Source: Triatoma infestans (lineage: Eukaryota > Arthropoda > Insecta > Hemiptera > Reduviidae). From it: 64,000 bases of DNA. The notes beneath the pieces are model-generated. The model was given only the letters and a program-made list of their open reading frames with translations, made no database searches and had not been told where the DNA came from. The DNA lies in NCBI GenBank assembly GCA_011037195.1, contig JAAEAF010000223.1:1-64000 (forward strand), in the 5' to 3' direction. Below are positions 25,601 to 33,100 of the stretch, piece after piece; the first letter of the stretch is position 1, and the number at the start of each line of letters is the position of its first letter. The translations under genes and the position numbers were made by a program.

Positions 25601-28600
25601 CCAAGATGGCGGAGGAAGGAGGCCACGCCCCTATTCTTCCCACTCTGTTTCGTGTCAGTGCTGCTTTGGCATTCAACCCACAATAAAGTTCGTTGCAATA
25701 TGGGCGAAACGTCGGTTTTTAATACACCACTAACGCGGTCTCAACCCAGAAAGCTAAGTGTTTTTTCATCTACCGAGTAGTTGCTTTCTCATAAAAACAT
25801 ACATTCCATACTAATGAAAATGGAAAAAATAAGTTCAGCAGGAGACCGTTATCGCTTCAAGTTATTCATACATTCTTATTTATATAAGTTGTCTGGGAGT
25901 CTTCATAAGAAAATATATAAAAATTAATTTAATTAGATTAATTAGTATTAATTATTATACTTACTTATTTACTTAAGTAGACTCGTCTTCTAAACCAACA
26001 GAATAGTGGTGCTACAAAAAATTCTTCTCTGTTCTTGGACATTTTCTTGGCAATTGTTTCATGTAAGATTTCTTTTTTTAATTATATTCTTAACATTTTC
26101 TTCCCACTTTTTACTCTTCTTTCTTCTAGATCCGATACATACATTTTCATGTGCCTTTCAGAATATTCTGCTTTTTTTTGTTTTGTTTCTGTTTTTTTTT
26201 GTTTAAAATTCTTTAAGAAAATTTCCATTACTATTACATCTTGAAGAATGAAACCTAGTCTTTATTTGTTTAAAATTCATCTAGAAAATGTATTTTGTTT
26301 TTTTTCCACAACTACTGCAACTTGAGGCATGAAACTTACGGCATTTATTTCTCTTTCCTACCTTCCTTTCGCGCAACAGTTCATGATGGGTCAAAGCTCG
26401 CCAGACGGCGATTTTTATTGAGGCGCGAGTGATAAGCACATAAGGTTTGCTTCACCGCTTGTTCATGGGGTGCTGGATCAGCCTAGACCTCTTTGACCTC
26501 ACGGAAATCGAACCATGAATTTTCGTATCAAAGGCCCAGAGTGCTAGCCACTAGACCAACGAGTGAGGTCTCTTTAATCTTTTACACTGTAAGGATAAAA
26601 TCTGCACACTGTGAGGATAAAATTTGCAGCATTTATTTGTTTATAATTTTTGTTGAAAATGTTGGTTTTCTCAAAAATATTGCATATTGAGGAATAAACC
26701 TATAGCTTTTGTTTGCCTATATATCTAGAAAATATTGATTTTCTTCATATAGATGGCGTCTATGTGTCTATTAATTTCTAGATAATGTTTTGTTTTCTCC
26801 GGTACTACTATACTTAGAGAAATGGACATTTACGGCATTTATTGTCTGTATTTTTCTAAGAAATGTTAGTTATTTCTAGAACTTCAGCACTTTAAGAAAT
26901 ACAATCAACGGTATTTATATATCAATAATCTTTTCAAAAAATATCTGTTTTCCCCTGAACCAGTGTAGATGGAGGAATGAAACTAAAATGTGTATCTGTC
27001 TGAAATTCTTTTGGAAAATATTTGTTTAGTATACATTTCTTGAATATTTAATTTATATTTATATAGTACTTTGTTTAATATGTATATAGTTAAATATAAC
27101 TTAATACGTAGACAATTTAATGGAGTCCCGAAAATCTCCTTAGCCTTCTCTTTTCTTAAAGCAAAATCCGCCACAAGCAAGGTCCCAAACAACTTTTATC
27201 CTGAATCATTTGTATATTCTTTTTATGTGTGCATCCATTACAGATGACAAATTAAATTTTTGTTTGGTACATAAAATATTAGAATGTATTTATTTAATTT
27301 TATTAATAATTTTTACAGTGGCTTTCTCAACGTATAGACGATAAAGATCTTCGCAAGAAATTAGGTGCAACAAAGACTGAGGCAGATGAACACTTCATAA
27401 GCGACATTGTATTGAAATCAGTTATTGTGAACAGATATAATGTACAATGTTTCAGAGATCATATGAAACGCTTTTATCTTGAAATATTAAATCTTTTCCT
27501 TGATTTGATGGTAAGATATAAACATATATTAAATATGACAGCTGGCCTGGAAGGCTGCAACATCTCTGCAACGCCTTTGTTTACTTTCTTTAAGTGCTCT
27601 AAGTTTAAGAAAAAGCCTAGCGATCGTGTTATATTTTCGAAATTGGTAAGACTATTCTTGTTAATATCTCGACAAATCTAATTGAAAAATTATCTATGTA
27701 TGAATGTTAAGATTGCGGAATGACTGCTGAATCAATCAATACATATTTAGCTTAGCGGGCTGGGAGTATTTATCCATGCGCACATGGTGCATCAGGCTCT
27801 GGCAGATCCAATACGTGTGCAAGCAGAAAAAGAGAGATCCTTCCTTGTTATAAATACTGCTTCAAAGCAGTCATTGATGGAACGGAAGTCAGGATATATA
27901 GGGACCAGCCTTTGTATAGGCTAGAACGTATTAGGATAATGCCGCTCGTTATTTCTTTAATTGGTCTAGTGCGTAAAACTACAGTGAAAAACAACGTAGA
28001 AGTGCTCGGACTGTGTGGTCAAATCCTGGAAGATGCGAGAAAGCTGTTAGAGATAATGCGCGGATTGTAAAAAAATTCCTGCAAATTTAAGAAGTTCAGA
28101 GCAAAGGGTTGGTGAGTTGTCTAGGGGAGTACCATTTAATGCGGACTGCAATTATAATAATGATTATAGTAAAAGACTCTCTCTATAAAGATATGTGATA
28201 TTAAAAAAATCGGAGATATTTTTCGTGATAGCCTGCTTTTTTTTTTCGTGTTCATCGACCGGTTTCGGGCGTTCGTCCATCATCAGGATGTTTTGTCAAA
28301 ACAGTTTGATAACATAATAGACTTCCACAGAGCAAATTAGTTTATACACTCACTTAAGAGTGTACAGCAGAGCAATTGACCTCAGAAATTTAAACTGAAC
28401 AATCTTCACTTACCCTTTTTATTTAATTAAATAAACTGCAACATCATAACGCTCGCGCTATCGTTTACATGACTCAGGTTAAAGTTGCAGTGTATGAGGA
28501 AATAATGTTTTGCCTCATTTTTCCATATTGCACTATCTGATTACGGTATTTTCTTTTCTATGGCTCAGTTTTGGAATGGACGGCAGTTTGGAAATTATGA

Positions 28601-29475
28601 AACAGTGCGAATAGTATGCGAGGAGTTTTTCGCATCAAAACCAAAGTTGTAGGATACCTTCGTATAGAGTGATTCACATAAAGCCATCAGGTATAAAACT
28701 ACCTGTTTATTGATTTATTATAGAGTTTATTGATTCAGCAGTCATTCCGCACAATCTGCACGTATTGGAGATACTCGTGTCTTCAAGGATGTTGTTTCTT
28801 AATATTTAACATTCATACATAGATCATTTTTCAATTAGATTTGTCGAGATATTAACAAGAAGTGCCCTACCTTTATTTTCGTACCCCACCACCATTTTTA
28901 TAGCCAGCCCAGCTAAATATTTTAACGTTGCAATTTTAAAGAAAATTTCTTGTTTAAATTGTAATAATTAGAGTAAGAGAAAGTCGTGTGAGTTTTTCAC
29001 ACCAGATTTTTGGGCTATGCTGATCATACACACGCACAAAAACATATACTCAGAGCAATTTCTAAAAATTACTTTTTTTTTTTTACTTAAGAGATCTCAA
29101 AACATATATATCCGGGGGAAAGTCAATTTCGAAAATTTGATACGATTGCCACATTTCTTACCAGCAATAGAAATAATAATTTTTTTTTTCCTTTTCTTTT
29201 AGCAATTTTTTAAAAAGCGTGGACCATCTCGTAGAAGACTGGAAAGAAGGAAGCAAACCTTTATTTGCTGGTCATTAGGCTTCAGAAAAATGTCAGGTGG
29301 AGAGAATAATATTGTGATGCAAGAATATATTAATAAAAATATGAGTTATGACAAAAAAGCTGCTCTTACAAAAAAATCTTCGAATGGTAATTTGCCAAAA
29401 GTTATTAAAAAGACCGACGAAAAATCTTCAGTACCCAACCAAAACAGTGACAAAAAATCTGGAAATCCATTTTGA
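1641..29475 (+). CDS. Lysine-rich protein of unknown function, nine exons seen, 5' end missing
   Basis: I do not recognise this gene. Exons, each preceded by a pyrimidine-rich AG acceptor and, except the last, followed by a GT donor: 1641-1700, 6529-6681, 7328-7420, 11104-11184, 11649-11705, 13994-14065, 22559-22813, 27319-27510 and 29203-29475 (stop TGA). All nine lengths are multiples of three and join in phase 0, giving 411 residues so far. The N-terminal part is very basic ([35 protein letters not shown]). The two largest internal exons (about residues 160-308) look helical and better conserved in style, with [17 protein letters not shown] and [17 protein letters not shown]. The tail is polar and low-complexity, ending KKSGNPF. 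An AATAAA lies 17 bases after the stop. No start codon is assigned: 5' exons should lie before 1641 or outside the window, and further exons could hide in the long introns. Its role is unknown. Confidence 0.68.
1787..6260 (-). mobile_element. Non-LTR retrotransposon (I/LOA/R1-like LINE), long but frameshifted copy
   Basis: Read on the minus strand. ORF1-like sequence at about 5275-6119 has a segment ([19 protein letters not shown]) that recalls the DUF4780 type found with insect LINEs. The apurinic-type endonuclease follows at about 4620-5330 ([31 protein letters not shown]). Then come a linker (4151-4639), reverse transcriptase with [20 protein letters not shown] and the YADDVVI active-site block (3311-3724), RNase H ([28 protein letters not shown]; 2491-2700), and a C-terminal zinc-finger-like region ([29 protein letters not shown]; 1842-2264). 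The 3' end carries a run of about 19 A residues on its own strand at 1787-1806. Many frameshifts show it is inactive. It lies antisense in the intron between the first two visible exons of the lysine-rich gene. Confidence 0.9.
6330..6425 (-). repeat. Fragment of the abundant AGTAAGAGAAAG repeat
   Basis: The segment with cctcaaaacagatatttccggtgaaaa and aggagtaagagaaagt matches the left end of the repeat family described at 30843-31824, in reverse orientation. Confidence 0.6.
7005..7080 (+). repeat. Partial SINE body (same family as 42295-42524)
   Basis: The stretch containing ttctagaagcctcttcacctcactgttcgatgat matches the bodies of the two SINEs near 42.3 and 42.8 kb. It lacks their tRNA-like heads. 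Confidence 0.55.
7098..7280 (-). repeat. tRNA-derived SINE
   Basis: The tRNA-like head is at the high-coordinate end on the minus strand: GCGGGGTGTTGGTGTAGTGG as A box and a GTTCGAGC-type B box near 7240. The body contains the reverse of tccaactaccaaattaggtg and ends in a pentanucleotide-type AGTAA/TTTAC tail. A second copy in opposite orientation lies at 23032-23237. The head looks tRNA-like but is not a tRNA gene, having no cloverleaf. Confidence 0.75.
7421..7867. other. AT-rich intron sequence
   Basis: Intron after the exon ending 7420. T-runs and AT-rich simple sequence, with no coding signal and no repeat that I can name. Confidence 0.5.
7868..8390 (-). mobile_element. 3' end of an I/LOA/R1-like LINE, 5' truncated
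   Basis: Sequence from an A-rich tail (T-runs at 7868-7888 on the plus strand) through the C-terminal zinc-finger-like coding region matches the 3' 500 bases of the long LINE at 1787-6260, including the 3' UTR phrase with ctattgtgc and cccctgggtgc. Truncation at the 5' side is typical of incomplete reverse transcription. Confidence 0.82.
8550..8960 (+). pseudogene. LINE relic: RNase H end and C-terminal region
   Basis: On the plus strand [14 protein letters not shown] near 8600-8650 fits the end of an RNase H domain in LINEs (GNEKADELAR-like). About 100 bases on, [11 protein letters not shown] and then [10 protein letters not shown] fit the LTGHxRL..HL and cysteine-region block that closes ORF2 in these elements. 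Stops and frameshifts are present. The element is of a different orientation and sequence from the neighbouring minus-strand copies. Confidence 0.6.
8985..9065 (+). repeat. Fragment of the abundant AGTAAGAGAAAG repeat
   Basis: The phrase caatttcgaaaatctgacac followed shortly by ttcctcttattaagagtgtaagagaaag matches terminal parts of the repeat described at 30843-31824, here fused and rearranged. Confidence 0.5.
9066..9905. other. Intron sequence without recognised features
   Basis: AT-rich sequence with a pyrimidine-rich stretch near 9590-9640. Short open frames occur but none has a recognisable motif. Confidence 0.5.
9910..10720 (+). pseudogene. MADF-domain protein relic of a PIF/Harbinger-type transposon
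   Basis: A MADF (Myb/SANT-like) DNA-binding domain is readable over about 10130-10440: [27 protein letters not shown], then after a frameshift [31 protein letters not shown] and [13 protein letters not shown], which fit the family's order of conserved tryptophans and YR-KEL helix. MADF proteins are the companion proteins of many animal Harbinger transposons. The flanks are GC-richer, with ctgcgcagtt-type repeats at 9955-10040 and tcagttcagtttctcgctcag near 10660-10685, perhaps element ends. It lies inside an intron of the lysine-rich gene and is broken by at least one frameshift. It could instead be a retrocopy of a host MADF gene. Confidence 0.62.
12170..13065 (+). pseudogene. LINE relic: reverse transcriptase end plus RNase H
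   Basis: On the plus strand the block [31 protein letters not shown] and [17 protein letters not shown] (12328-12570) fits the region after the RT palm in I/LOA/Jockey-type LINEs. [19 protein letters not shown] near 12710-12765 is the start of an RNase H domain with its first catalytic aspartate (YTDGS). Further RNase H motifs follow to about 13040 ([12 protein letters not shown]). The frame shifts several times and the 5' and 3' parts of the element are absent. It is in sense orientation in an intron of the lysine-rich gene. Confidence 0.75.
13195..13735 (-). mobile_element. I/LOA/R1-like LINE fragment, 3' coding end
   Basis: The minus-strand frame 13367-13729 reads [20 protein letters not shown] (RNase H end) and continues through QAKICLGDY and [12 protein letters not shown] to the C-terminal region, closely similar to the long LINE at 1787-6260. 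The sequence ends near 13195 without the 3' UTR seen in the other copies. Confidence 0.8.
14290..14900 (-). repeat. Copy of the abundant AGTAAGAGAAAG repeat, reverse orientation
   Basis: Reading the minus strand gives the family's features: ctttctcttactc-like end near 14845-14870, caccggaaatac-like segment, an internal stretch with ctgttcacatacatac, gagctatgctgttcaca, and the module with aaagttgtagctc and gagggg-type runs. It is diverged. At 14885-14920 the right-end phrase tctggtgtgaaacacacaac of another copy follows directly. Confidence 0.65.
14920..15390. other. Intron sequence without recognised features
   Basis: AT-rich, with no coding or repeat signature that I can name. Confidence 0.45.
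15390..16224 (-). pseudogene. Tc1-like transposase pseudogene, C-terminal and central part
   Basis: Read on the minus strand this is the larger part of a Tc1-family transposase, ending in a TAA at 15426-15428. Recognisable pieces are [15 protein letters not shown] (15780-15818), [12 protein letters not shown] with the second catalytic aspartate (about 15690-15720), a segment like IEHLWDMLGRRI near 15560-15620, and the second helix-turn-helix piece with [12 protein letters not shown] near 16150-16190. Frameshifts occur near 15640 and 15840. The N-terminal remainder is at 21909-22063, separated by the BEL/Pao insertion. Its terminal inverted repeats were not found. Confidence 0.85.
16221..16224. 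repeat. Target site duplication TGAC, left copy (pair at 21909-21912)
   Basis: TGAC lies directly before the LTR start at 16225 and again directly after the LTR end at 21908. Taking out the LTR element and one TGAC brings the two Tc1 halves into one reading frame, which supports the exact boundaries. Four bases fits BEL/Pao integration. Confidence 0.7.
16225..17076 (+). repeat. 5' LTR of the BEL/Pao element
   Basis: The last 430 bases (16648-17076, from tatcaattatatac to ctgccgcgcag) recur with few differences at 21459-21905. The first 420 bases have no partner because the 3' LTR is truncated. The exact ends are inferred from the TGAC duplication and are uncertain by a few bases. A (GT)n run and a GC-rich CGCGCGCG stretch are near the start (16236-16300). 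Confidence 0.8.
16570..16705 (+). repeat. Tandem unit of about 60 bp inside the BEL 5' LTR
   Basis: Two adjacent units share the pattern ttcgcctgta..attayatacarctmgttcgc, then gtgtatt.ag.atatac (about 16572-16632 and 16640-16700), followed by a third shortened piece with cgcccgcgtatcgagtatac. The units differ by substitutions and so are not recent. Confidence 0.6.
21459..21908 (+). repeat. Truncated 3' LTR of the BEL/Pao element
   Basis: Matches 16648-17076 with small indels (for example an added ttctatttatttttattgttcgcc-like segment near 21852-21880). It begins abruptly after integrase coding sequence at about 21456, so one deletion removed the integrase core, the rest of pol, and the first half of the LTR. 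Confidence 0.82.
21909..22065 (-). pseudogene. Tc1-like transposase pseudogene, N-terminal part
   Basis: The minus strand from an ATG at 22063 reads [18 protein letters not shown], the usual first helix-turn-helix start of this Tc1 group, then decays after a frameshift and reaches YSRR beside the LTR end at 21908. The protein continues beyond the LTR element at 16224. This is the other half of the interrupted element at 15390-16224. Confidence 0.82.
22066..22558. other. AT-rich intron sequence
   Basis: Runs up to the acceptor of exon 22559-22813. A short pair of ggccgg/ccgg phrases near 22355-22430 may be the end of a small transposon relic, but nothing can be named. Confidence 0.4.
23032..23237 (+). 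repeat. tRNA-derived SINE with TTTAC tail
   Basis: The head has GTGTTGGTGTATTGGTTATG as A-box region and AGTTCGAGTCC as B box (about 23083-23093). The body matches the reverse complement of 7098-7280. It ends in repeated TTTAC (about 23213-23237). Pol III boxes are seen directly; SINE status is inferred from the two copies and the tail. Confidence 0.8.
23238..23995 (-). mobile_element. I/LOA/R1-like LINE fragment, 3' end
   Basis: The minus strand carries the 3' UTR phrases (ctattgtgccatgcccc) and C-terminal and RNase H coding remnants of the same LINE family as 1787-6260, with inserted T-runs and frameshifts. The SINE at 23032-23237 abuts its 3' end. Confidence 0.78.
24094..24400. repeat. 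Foldback (inverted-repeat) element
   Basis: The left arm (24094-24200, with cgtttcgcgaacattgtttg) is matched in reverse complement by the right arm (24270-24390, with caaacaatgttcgccgaaac and cataccaggcc against ggcctggtgtg). The arms are imperfect and about 100 bases each, with a 70-base centre. No coding capacity. Fits a MITE-like or foldback element. Confidence 0.68.
24493..25755. repeat. Inverted-repeat element disrupted by a Harbinger insertion
   Basis: Arms of about 70 bases: ggttgagactgcgtagtaat through ccaacgtttcgtccatattgcaa at 24493-24545, matched by ttgcaatatgggcgaaacgt through aacgcggtctcaaccc at 25693-25752. Between them lie non-coding sequence and the Harbinger derivative 24822-25531. 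Without that insertion the element would be about 550 bases. Type not identified. Confidence 0.65.
24822..25531 (+). mobile_element. PIF/Harbinger deletion derivative with TTA duplications
   Basis: The ends AGTGGCCCATAGACGGTCA and, inverted, AGCGGCCCATAGACGGTCA are flanked by TTA on both sides (24819-24821 and 25532-25534), the 3-base TWA duplication of Harbinger. Inside, over about 25010-25290, is the N-terminal piece of the transposase: [14 protein letters not shown], then in another frame [17 protein letters not shown] and [20 protein letters not shown]. The catalytic part is missing. Subterminal sequence is rich in attgcgcaatatt-type palindromes, which pair between the two halves. Confidence 0.82.
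25900..26375. other. Low-complexity T-rich intron sequence
   Basis: T-rich with ttcttt tracts. Around 26230-26960, loosely repeated phrases such as gaatgaaac.ta..cttttatttg..taaaatt suggest an old tandem array of roughly 90-100 bases per unit, heavily diverged. Confidence 0.4.
26230..27020 (+). repeat. Diverged tandem array, unit about 70-100 bp
   Basis: The phrase tgargaatgaaac..a..gtatttatttgt..aaaattctt.tagaaaatgt.tgttttc recurs at about 26245, 26320, 26625, 26690, 26815, 26890 and 26975, broken by a SINE at 26380-26572. Spacing is irregular and units differ, so this is an eye-based call. Confidence 0.45.
26380..26572 (-). repeat. tRNA-derived SINE (third type)
   Basis: The minus strand starts near 26570 with TCGTTGGTCTAGTGGCTAGC (A box) and carries GGTTCGATTTC (B box, near 26505-26515), then a body ending near 26380. 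It resembles a tRNA over the first 70 bases but with a long insertion between boxes, so it is SINE-like rather than a tRNA gene. Confidence 0.62.
27650..28865 (+). mobile_element. Inverted-repeat element with IS5/Harbinger-like transposase relic
   Basis: Left arm 27650-27750 (cttgttaatatctcgacaaa through gcggaatgactgctgaatca) recurs inverted at 28730-28863 (tgattcagcagtcattccgc through tttgtcgagatattaacaag), so this is a terminal inverted repeat about 100 bases long. Between them, near 27855-27920, the plus strand reads [13 protein letters not shown], which looks like the IDGTEV block holding a catalytic aspartate in IS5/PIF-type DDE transposases. The rest is decayed. A single foldback arm (28205-28340) has inserted inside. 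It lies in the last intron of the lysine-rich gene. Confidence 0.6.
28205..28340 (+). repeat. Single arm of the foldback family seen at 55345-55612
   Basis: The segment from gagatatttttcgtgatagc through accggtttcgggcgttcgtc and catcatcaggatg matches the left arm of the element at 55345-55612. The opposite arm is missing. Confidence 0.6.
28976..29180 (+). repeat. Fragments of the abundant AGTAAGAGAAAG repeat
   Basis: The right-end signature gagtaagagaaagtcgtgtg with a caccagattttt end (28976-29010) is followed by a second partial copy with gctatgctgatcatacacac, ctcaaaacatatatatccgg and gaaaatttgatacgattgcc. Close to the acceptor of the last exon of the lysine-rich gene. A further right end is at 29587-29620. 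Confidence 0.65.
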
Positions 29476-29491
29476 TTTTTAATGTATTACA

Positions 29492-29497
29492 AATAAA
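29492..29497 (+). promoter_or_regulatory. Putative polyadenylation signal of the plus-strand lysine-rich gene
   Basis: AATAAA stands 17 bases after the stop codon at 29475, with more A-rich sequence just beyond. The position fits a very short 3' UTR. Motif match only; such hexamers are common in AT-rich DNA. Confidence 0.45.
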
Positions 29498-30101
29498 TAT
29501 ATTACAAAATAAAATGAAAATATTTTGTTTAGTATATTGTTCAACTGTTTCTGTAAAATTTATTTTATATATAATTCTTTAACCAGTAAGAGAAAGTCGT
29601 GTGGGCGTTTCACACCTTTTTTTATTTTAAGGAACGGAAAGCCGGGTTAAACTGTATAATATAGAAACAAATACATTTTGTTTATAATAAAAAAAAAAAA
29701 AGAACATTTATTAGTAGATGCACTGACTTACATTACAGTCGTTTTACACAAAAGTCTGGAATTTAACAAACTGAAATTTTTTTTTGTGTAAATTTAAGGC
29801 GCGCCAACATCTATGGGCCGTTGGCGCTCTAAGCTGATATTGTTAAAAATAAGTGTTAACACTTAAATCTTTTCTCTAAAATATATGCAGGCAATGGATT
29901 TCTTTACTTATAAGTAAAAAACTATTGACAAATAAATTTTAAAAAATGTTTACAGCTTTCAAAATACTGTTCATTAATTATTTCAATATTGTTTATTAAA
30001 CTACTTTTTTTAGCTTCAGAAAATTTTATTAATTAAAAATAAAAATATAAACTTATATTTATATATTTATATACAAGCCGATATTAGAACAAAACAATTT
30101 A

Positions 30102-30107
30102 TTTATT
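30102..30107 (-). promoter_or_regulatory. Putative polyadenylation signal of CHMP2A
   Basis: AATAAA on the minus strand about 50 bases after the stop codon (a second, overlapping hexamer is at 30098-30103). Motif match only. Confidence 0.5.
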
Positions 30108-30157
30108 TTTACAAATATATAGCATCAAAATTTATAACCCAAAATAAAAATATTACA

Positions 30158-33100
30158 TCATTCTCTACGCAAATTATCCAAACGAGCTTGGAGATCTGCG
30201 TCTGTATCGTTTGTAGATGAACCATGGTCCATACCATCTCCAGCTTTTAAAGGCACTTTCGAGCCAGAAGCAGAAAGAGAGGCTGTTGCTTGGGGTAGAC
30301 CAGAAAGTTGGTCAGTTAATTGCAAGCCTAGCTCATCCAAGATTTGTGAGACAACTGCATCACTAAGATGAAAAATAAAAAAAATTAGAAATTATTCATT
30401 TCAATCCAATCAAAAGATAACCTATAATGAGATGATATTAACAATAAGAAAAAATTTAAAAAAAAGAAGATATCTTTAGGATAGGAAAGGAAAGTACGTT
30501 GAGATTGAAATGAAAGAGAGAGTATTTTTTAAATTGAAAAAAAAACTGGTTAAAGGAAAAGAAAAATGTTTATAGTGAGGCGCGGCAATTTCAAATTTGG
30601 AAGAACAAATTACGTACTAGCGAGTGTCTTTGTTTAGTGTTAGAAAAATATTATTATAAGTTGAAGTTATGAATACTTTGTCTTTTTTAAAATTGATAGA
30701 GTTCGGATGGAGGTGAATTTGTGAAGATTCGAAATGAAGACGTTTTGAAGTTGGGTAAGTTGTTAAAATGGAAGGGTTATTAAAATCGATGGCATGATTA
30801 AAAGTCAGAGCATGTTTAGAGAGTGCAGTGCTGTCAATTTTTACTTTCTCTTACTCCTAGTAAGAGGAAGTATTGTAATCGTGTCAAATTTTCGATATTG
30901 AGTTTTCACCGGAAATATCCGTTTTGAGGTCCAAAAAATTGGTTTTTAGCAAATGGTCTGTTGTGTGTGTGTGTGTGTGTGTGTATGTGAACAGCATAGC
31001 TCAAAAACAAAAACCGTAGAAAGCTGAAACTTGATATTCCGTTTAGGTATCACCATGCGATGACTGTGCCTTATCTGCCAAAATTCCTCTACCGGAAGTA
31101 CCACTTTACTAGTTGTTTTTTTTTTACTTTTTTACGTTTTTCTCAAAAATGGCTCCAACGATTTTCTTTCAACTTGATACATCAACTACATATACTGGAG
31201 CTACATCTATTATTTGAAACATTTCTCTAGGAAAATTCATTTAAGGGCACTTTTGGGGAGGGGTGGGGTTAGGTCAACCTCTAAAATGCTATTTCAGTTT
31301 ATTAAATAATTCGGTCATTTAAATAATGTTAATTAGAATTAAATATGTTATTGAAATTCCGAGTTTGAGAAAAGTCGGATAACCGGAAGTGCTTTTGTTT
31401 TAACACTTACTAAATGATTTTGTCACTTTTTTTTTCGCGATTTTCTCAAAATGGCCCCTACGATTATCTAAAACTGGTCATTAAAACAAAAAACATTCAA
31501 AGATCTACAACTTTTATATAAAACATTTCTCTGGGAAAATTCATTTAGGGGGCCTTTCAGGAGAGGGGTAGGGTTACAGCTTCCTCTAAAGTGCTATCGT
31601 ATTGATTATACAACTCTATCATCCAAATGAAATTAATTAGAAATAAATAGTTAGCCAAAATTCCGGGTGTGAAGAAAATCAGTAAACCGGAATGCGCTTT
31701 TACTGAATAGTTTTTTTCAGTTTTCGACAAATTTCATTAAATTGGTTACACAAACTATAAAATGTGTCAATTATAATTTTAAGAACTGGAGTAAGAGAAA
31801 GTTGTGTGAGTGTTTCACACCAGATTTTTTTGTTAATAATGTCTAGTTCATGTTTTCTGGGTCTTTTTTGTAAAATCTTATCTATAAAGCATCAATATAA
31901 TAATCTATAAAGGTTACGGTCAGGGCTGGCACTTAAAAATTAATATGTCATCAAACCATCAAATTATTAATAATTTTCTTAATTATTATTATTACGCTTT
32001 TTTAATGTTTAATGATAACATAATTATTATTTAAAATAAGAAATGAAAAGAAAACGATCCGGAATATACAAGGTGATGCGAGTATAAATAATATGCTTAC
32101 AAAAACTCTGGTGATGGTTATTTATATTCGCAACAAAATAAGTCACACAAATCCCTACCCTTATTTTGAACAAATTGAAGACATGAATTTCATTTGGAGT
32201 TATAATATGTGGGAAAAATAAAGTACATATTGTTTAACTTTAAATTTAGTAATATTAGTTGATTACTGTTGAAACAATTAATATCACTTATAACGCCATT
32301 CCATCCAAATACAAACAGACTTGTCATCAAAAAGTGACCGCTATACTTATACTTTGATAAGAGAAAAAGCTTTTTAAAATTTTAAGCGAGAAACTGCAAG
32401 TCCAAAATATATTATATTTCATATCATTCCGAATATTCGAATTTATTCAAATCTTTTTGGTGTAAAACAATTCTTGATTTTTAGGTTTCACCGTAGAAAA
32501 CATAATTAAAATAATCCAGTGAAACATATCTGAAAATTGGAATCTTTTGTTTTTACTTGAATAAATTTGAATTTCCACTAAGAACTTAGTGGAACATTAG
32601 AATATTTTGAAAAATAATTATTAATAAATAAAAGATTTTTTGTTCTATCATCATGAAAATAATTGATATTTATTTGAAAACTAATAGTTGATAATTATTA
32701 TAAGTAAAATAAAATTTATAATAAAAAATAATAATAATGAAAAACTAAGTTTTGATTTATTATGACTAACCTTTCTTCTTCATCCCCTTCATCTTCAATA
32801 GCGTCATCAATCGCATCATTCATTATTTCTTCTTTCATATCCATGATTTCTGATTGTTTTTCAAATTCTTGCAAAATTTTTTGAATTTGTGGAAGATTTA
32901 GTTGTCTTGCAAAAATAAATAAATAAAAGTTATGATTTTTTCAAAAATATAAAATTATATATTATACATATTACATATATTTTTTTTTATTTTGACACAA
33001 CAAGCCTTTTTGATGGCTGCGGTGCCAGGGTATAAGCCCACCCGAGGTTTATTTATTTTTAAAAAAAAGAGTGGCCTTCCCAAATGAATCATCTGTACCA

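Noticed and set aside
26498..26570. tRNA gene on the minus strand
   Set aside because: Boxes are recognisable but spacing is abnormal and there is no acceptor-stem pairing; SINE more likely.
26983..27192. Minus-strand 69-residue frame
   Set aside because: AT-rich chance frame with no motif, inside an intron.
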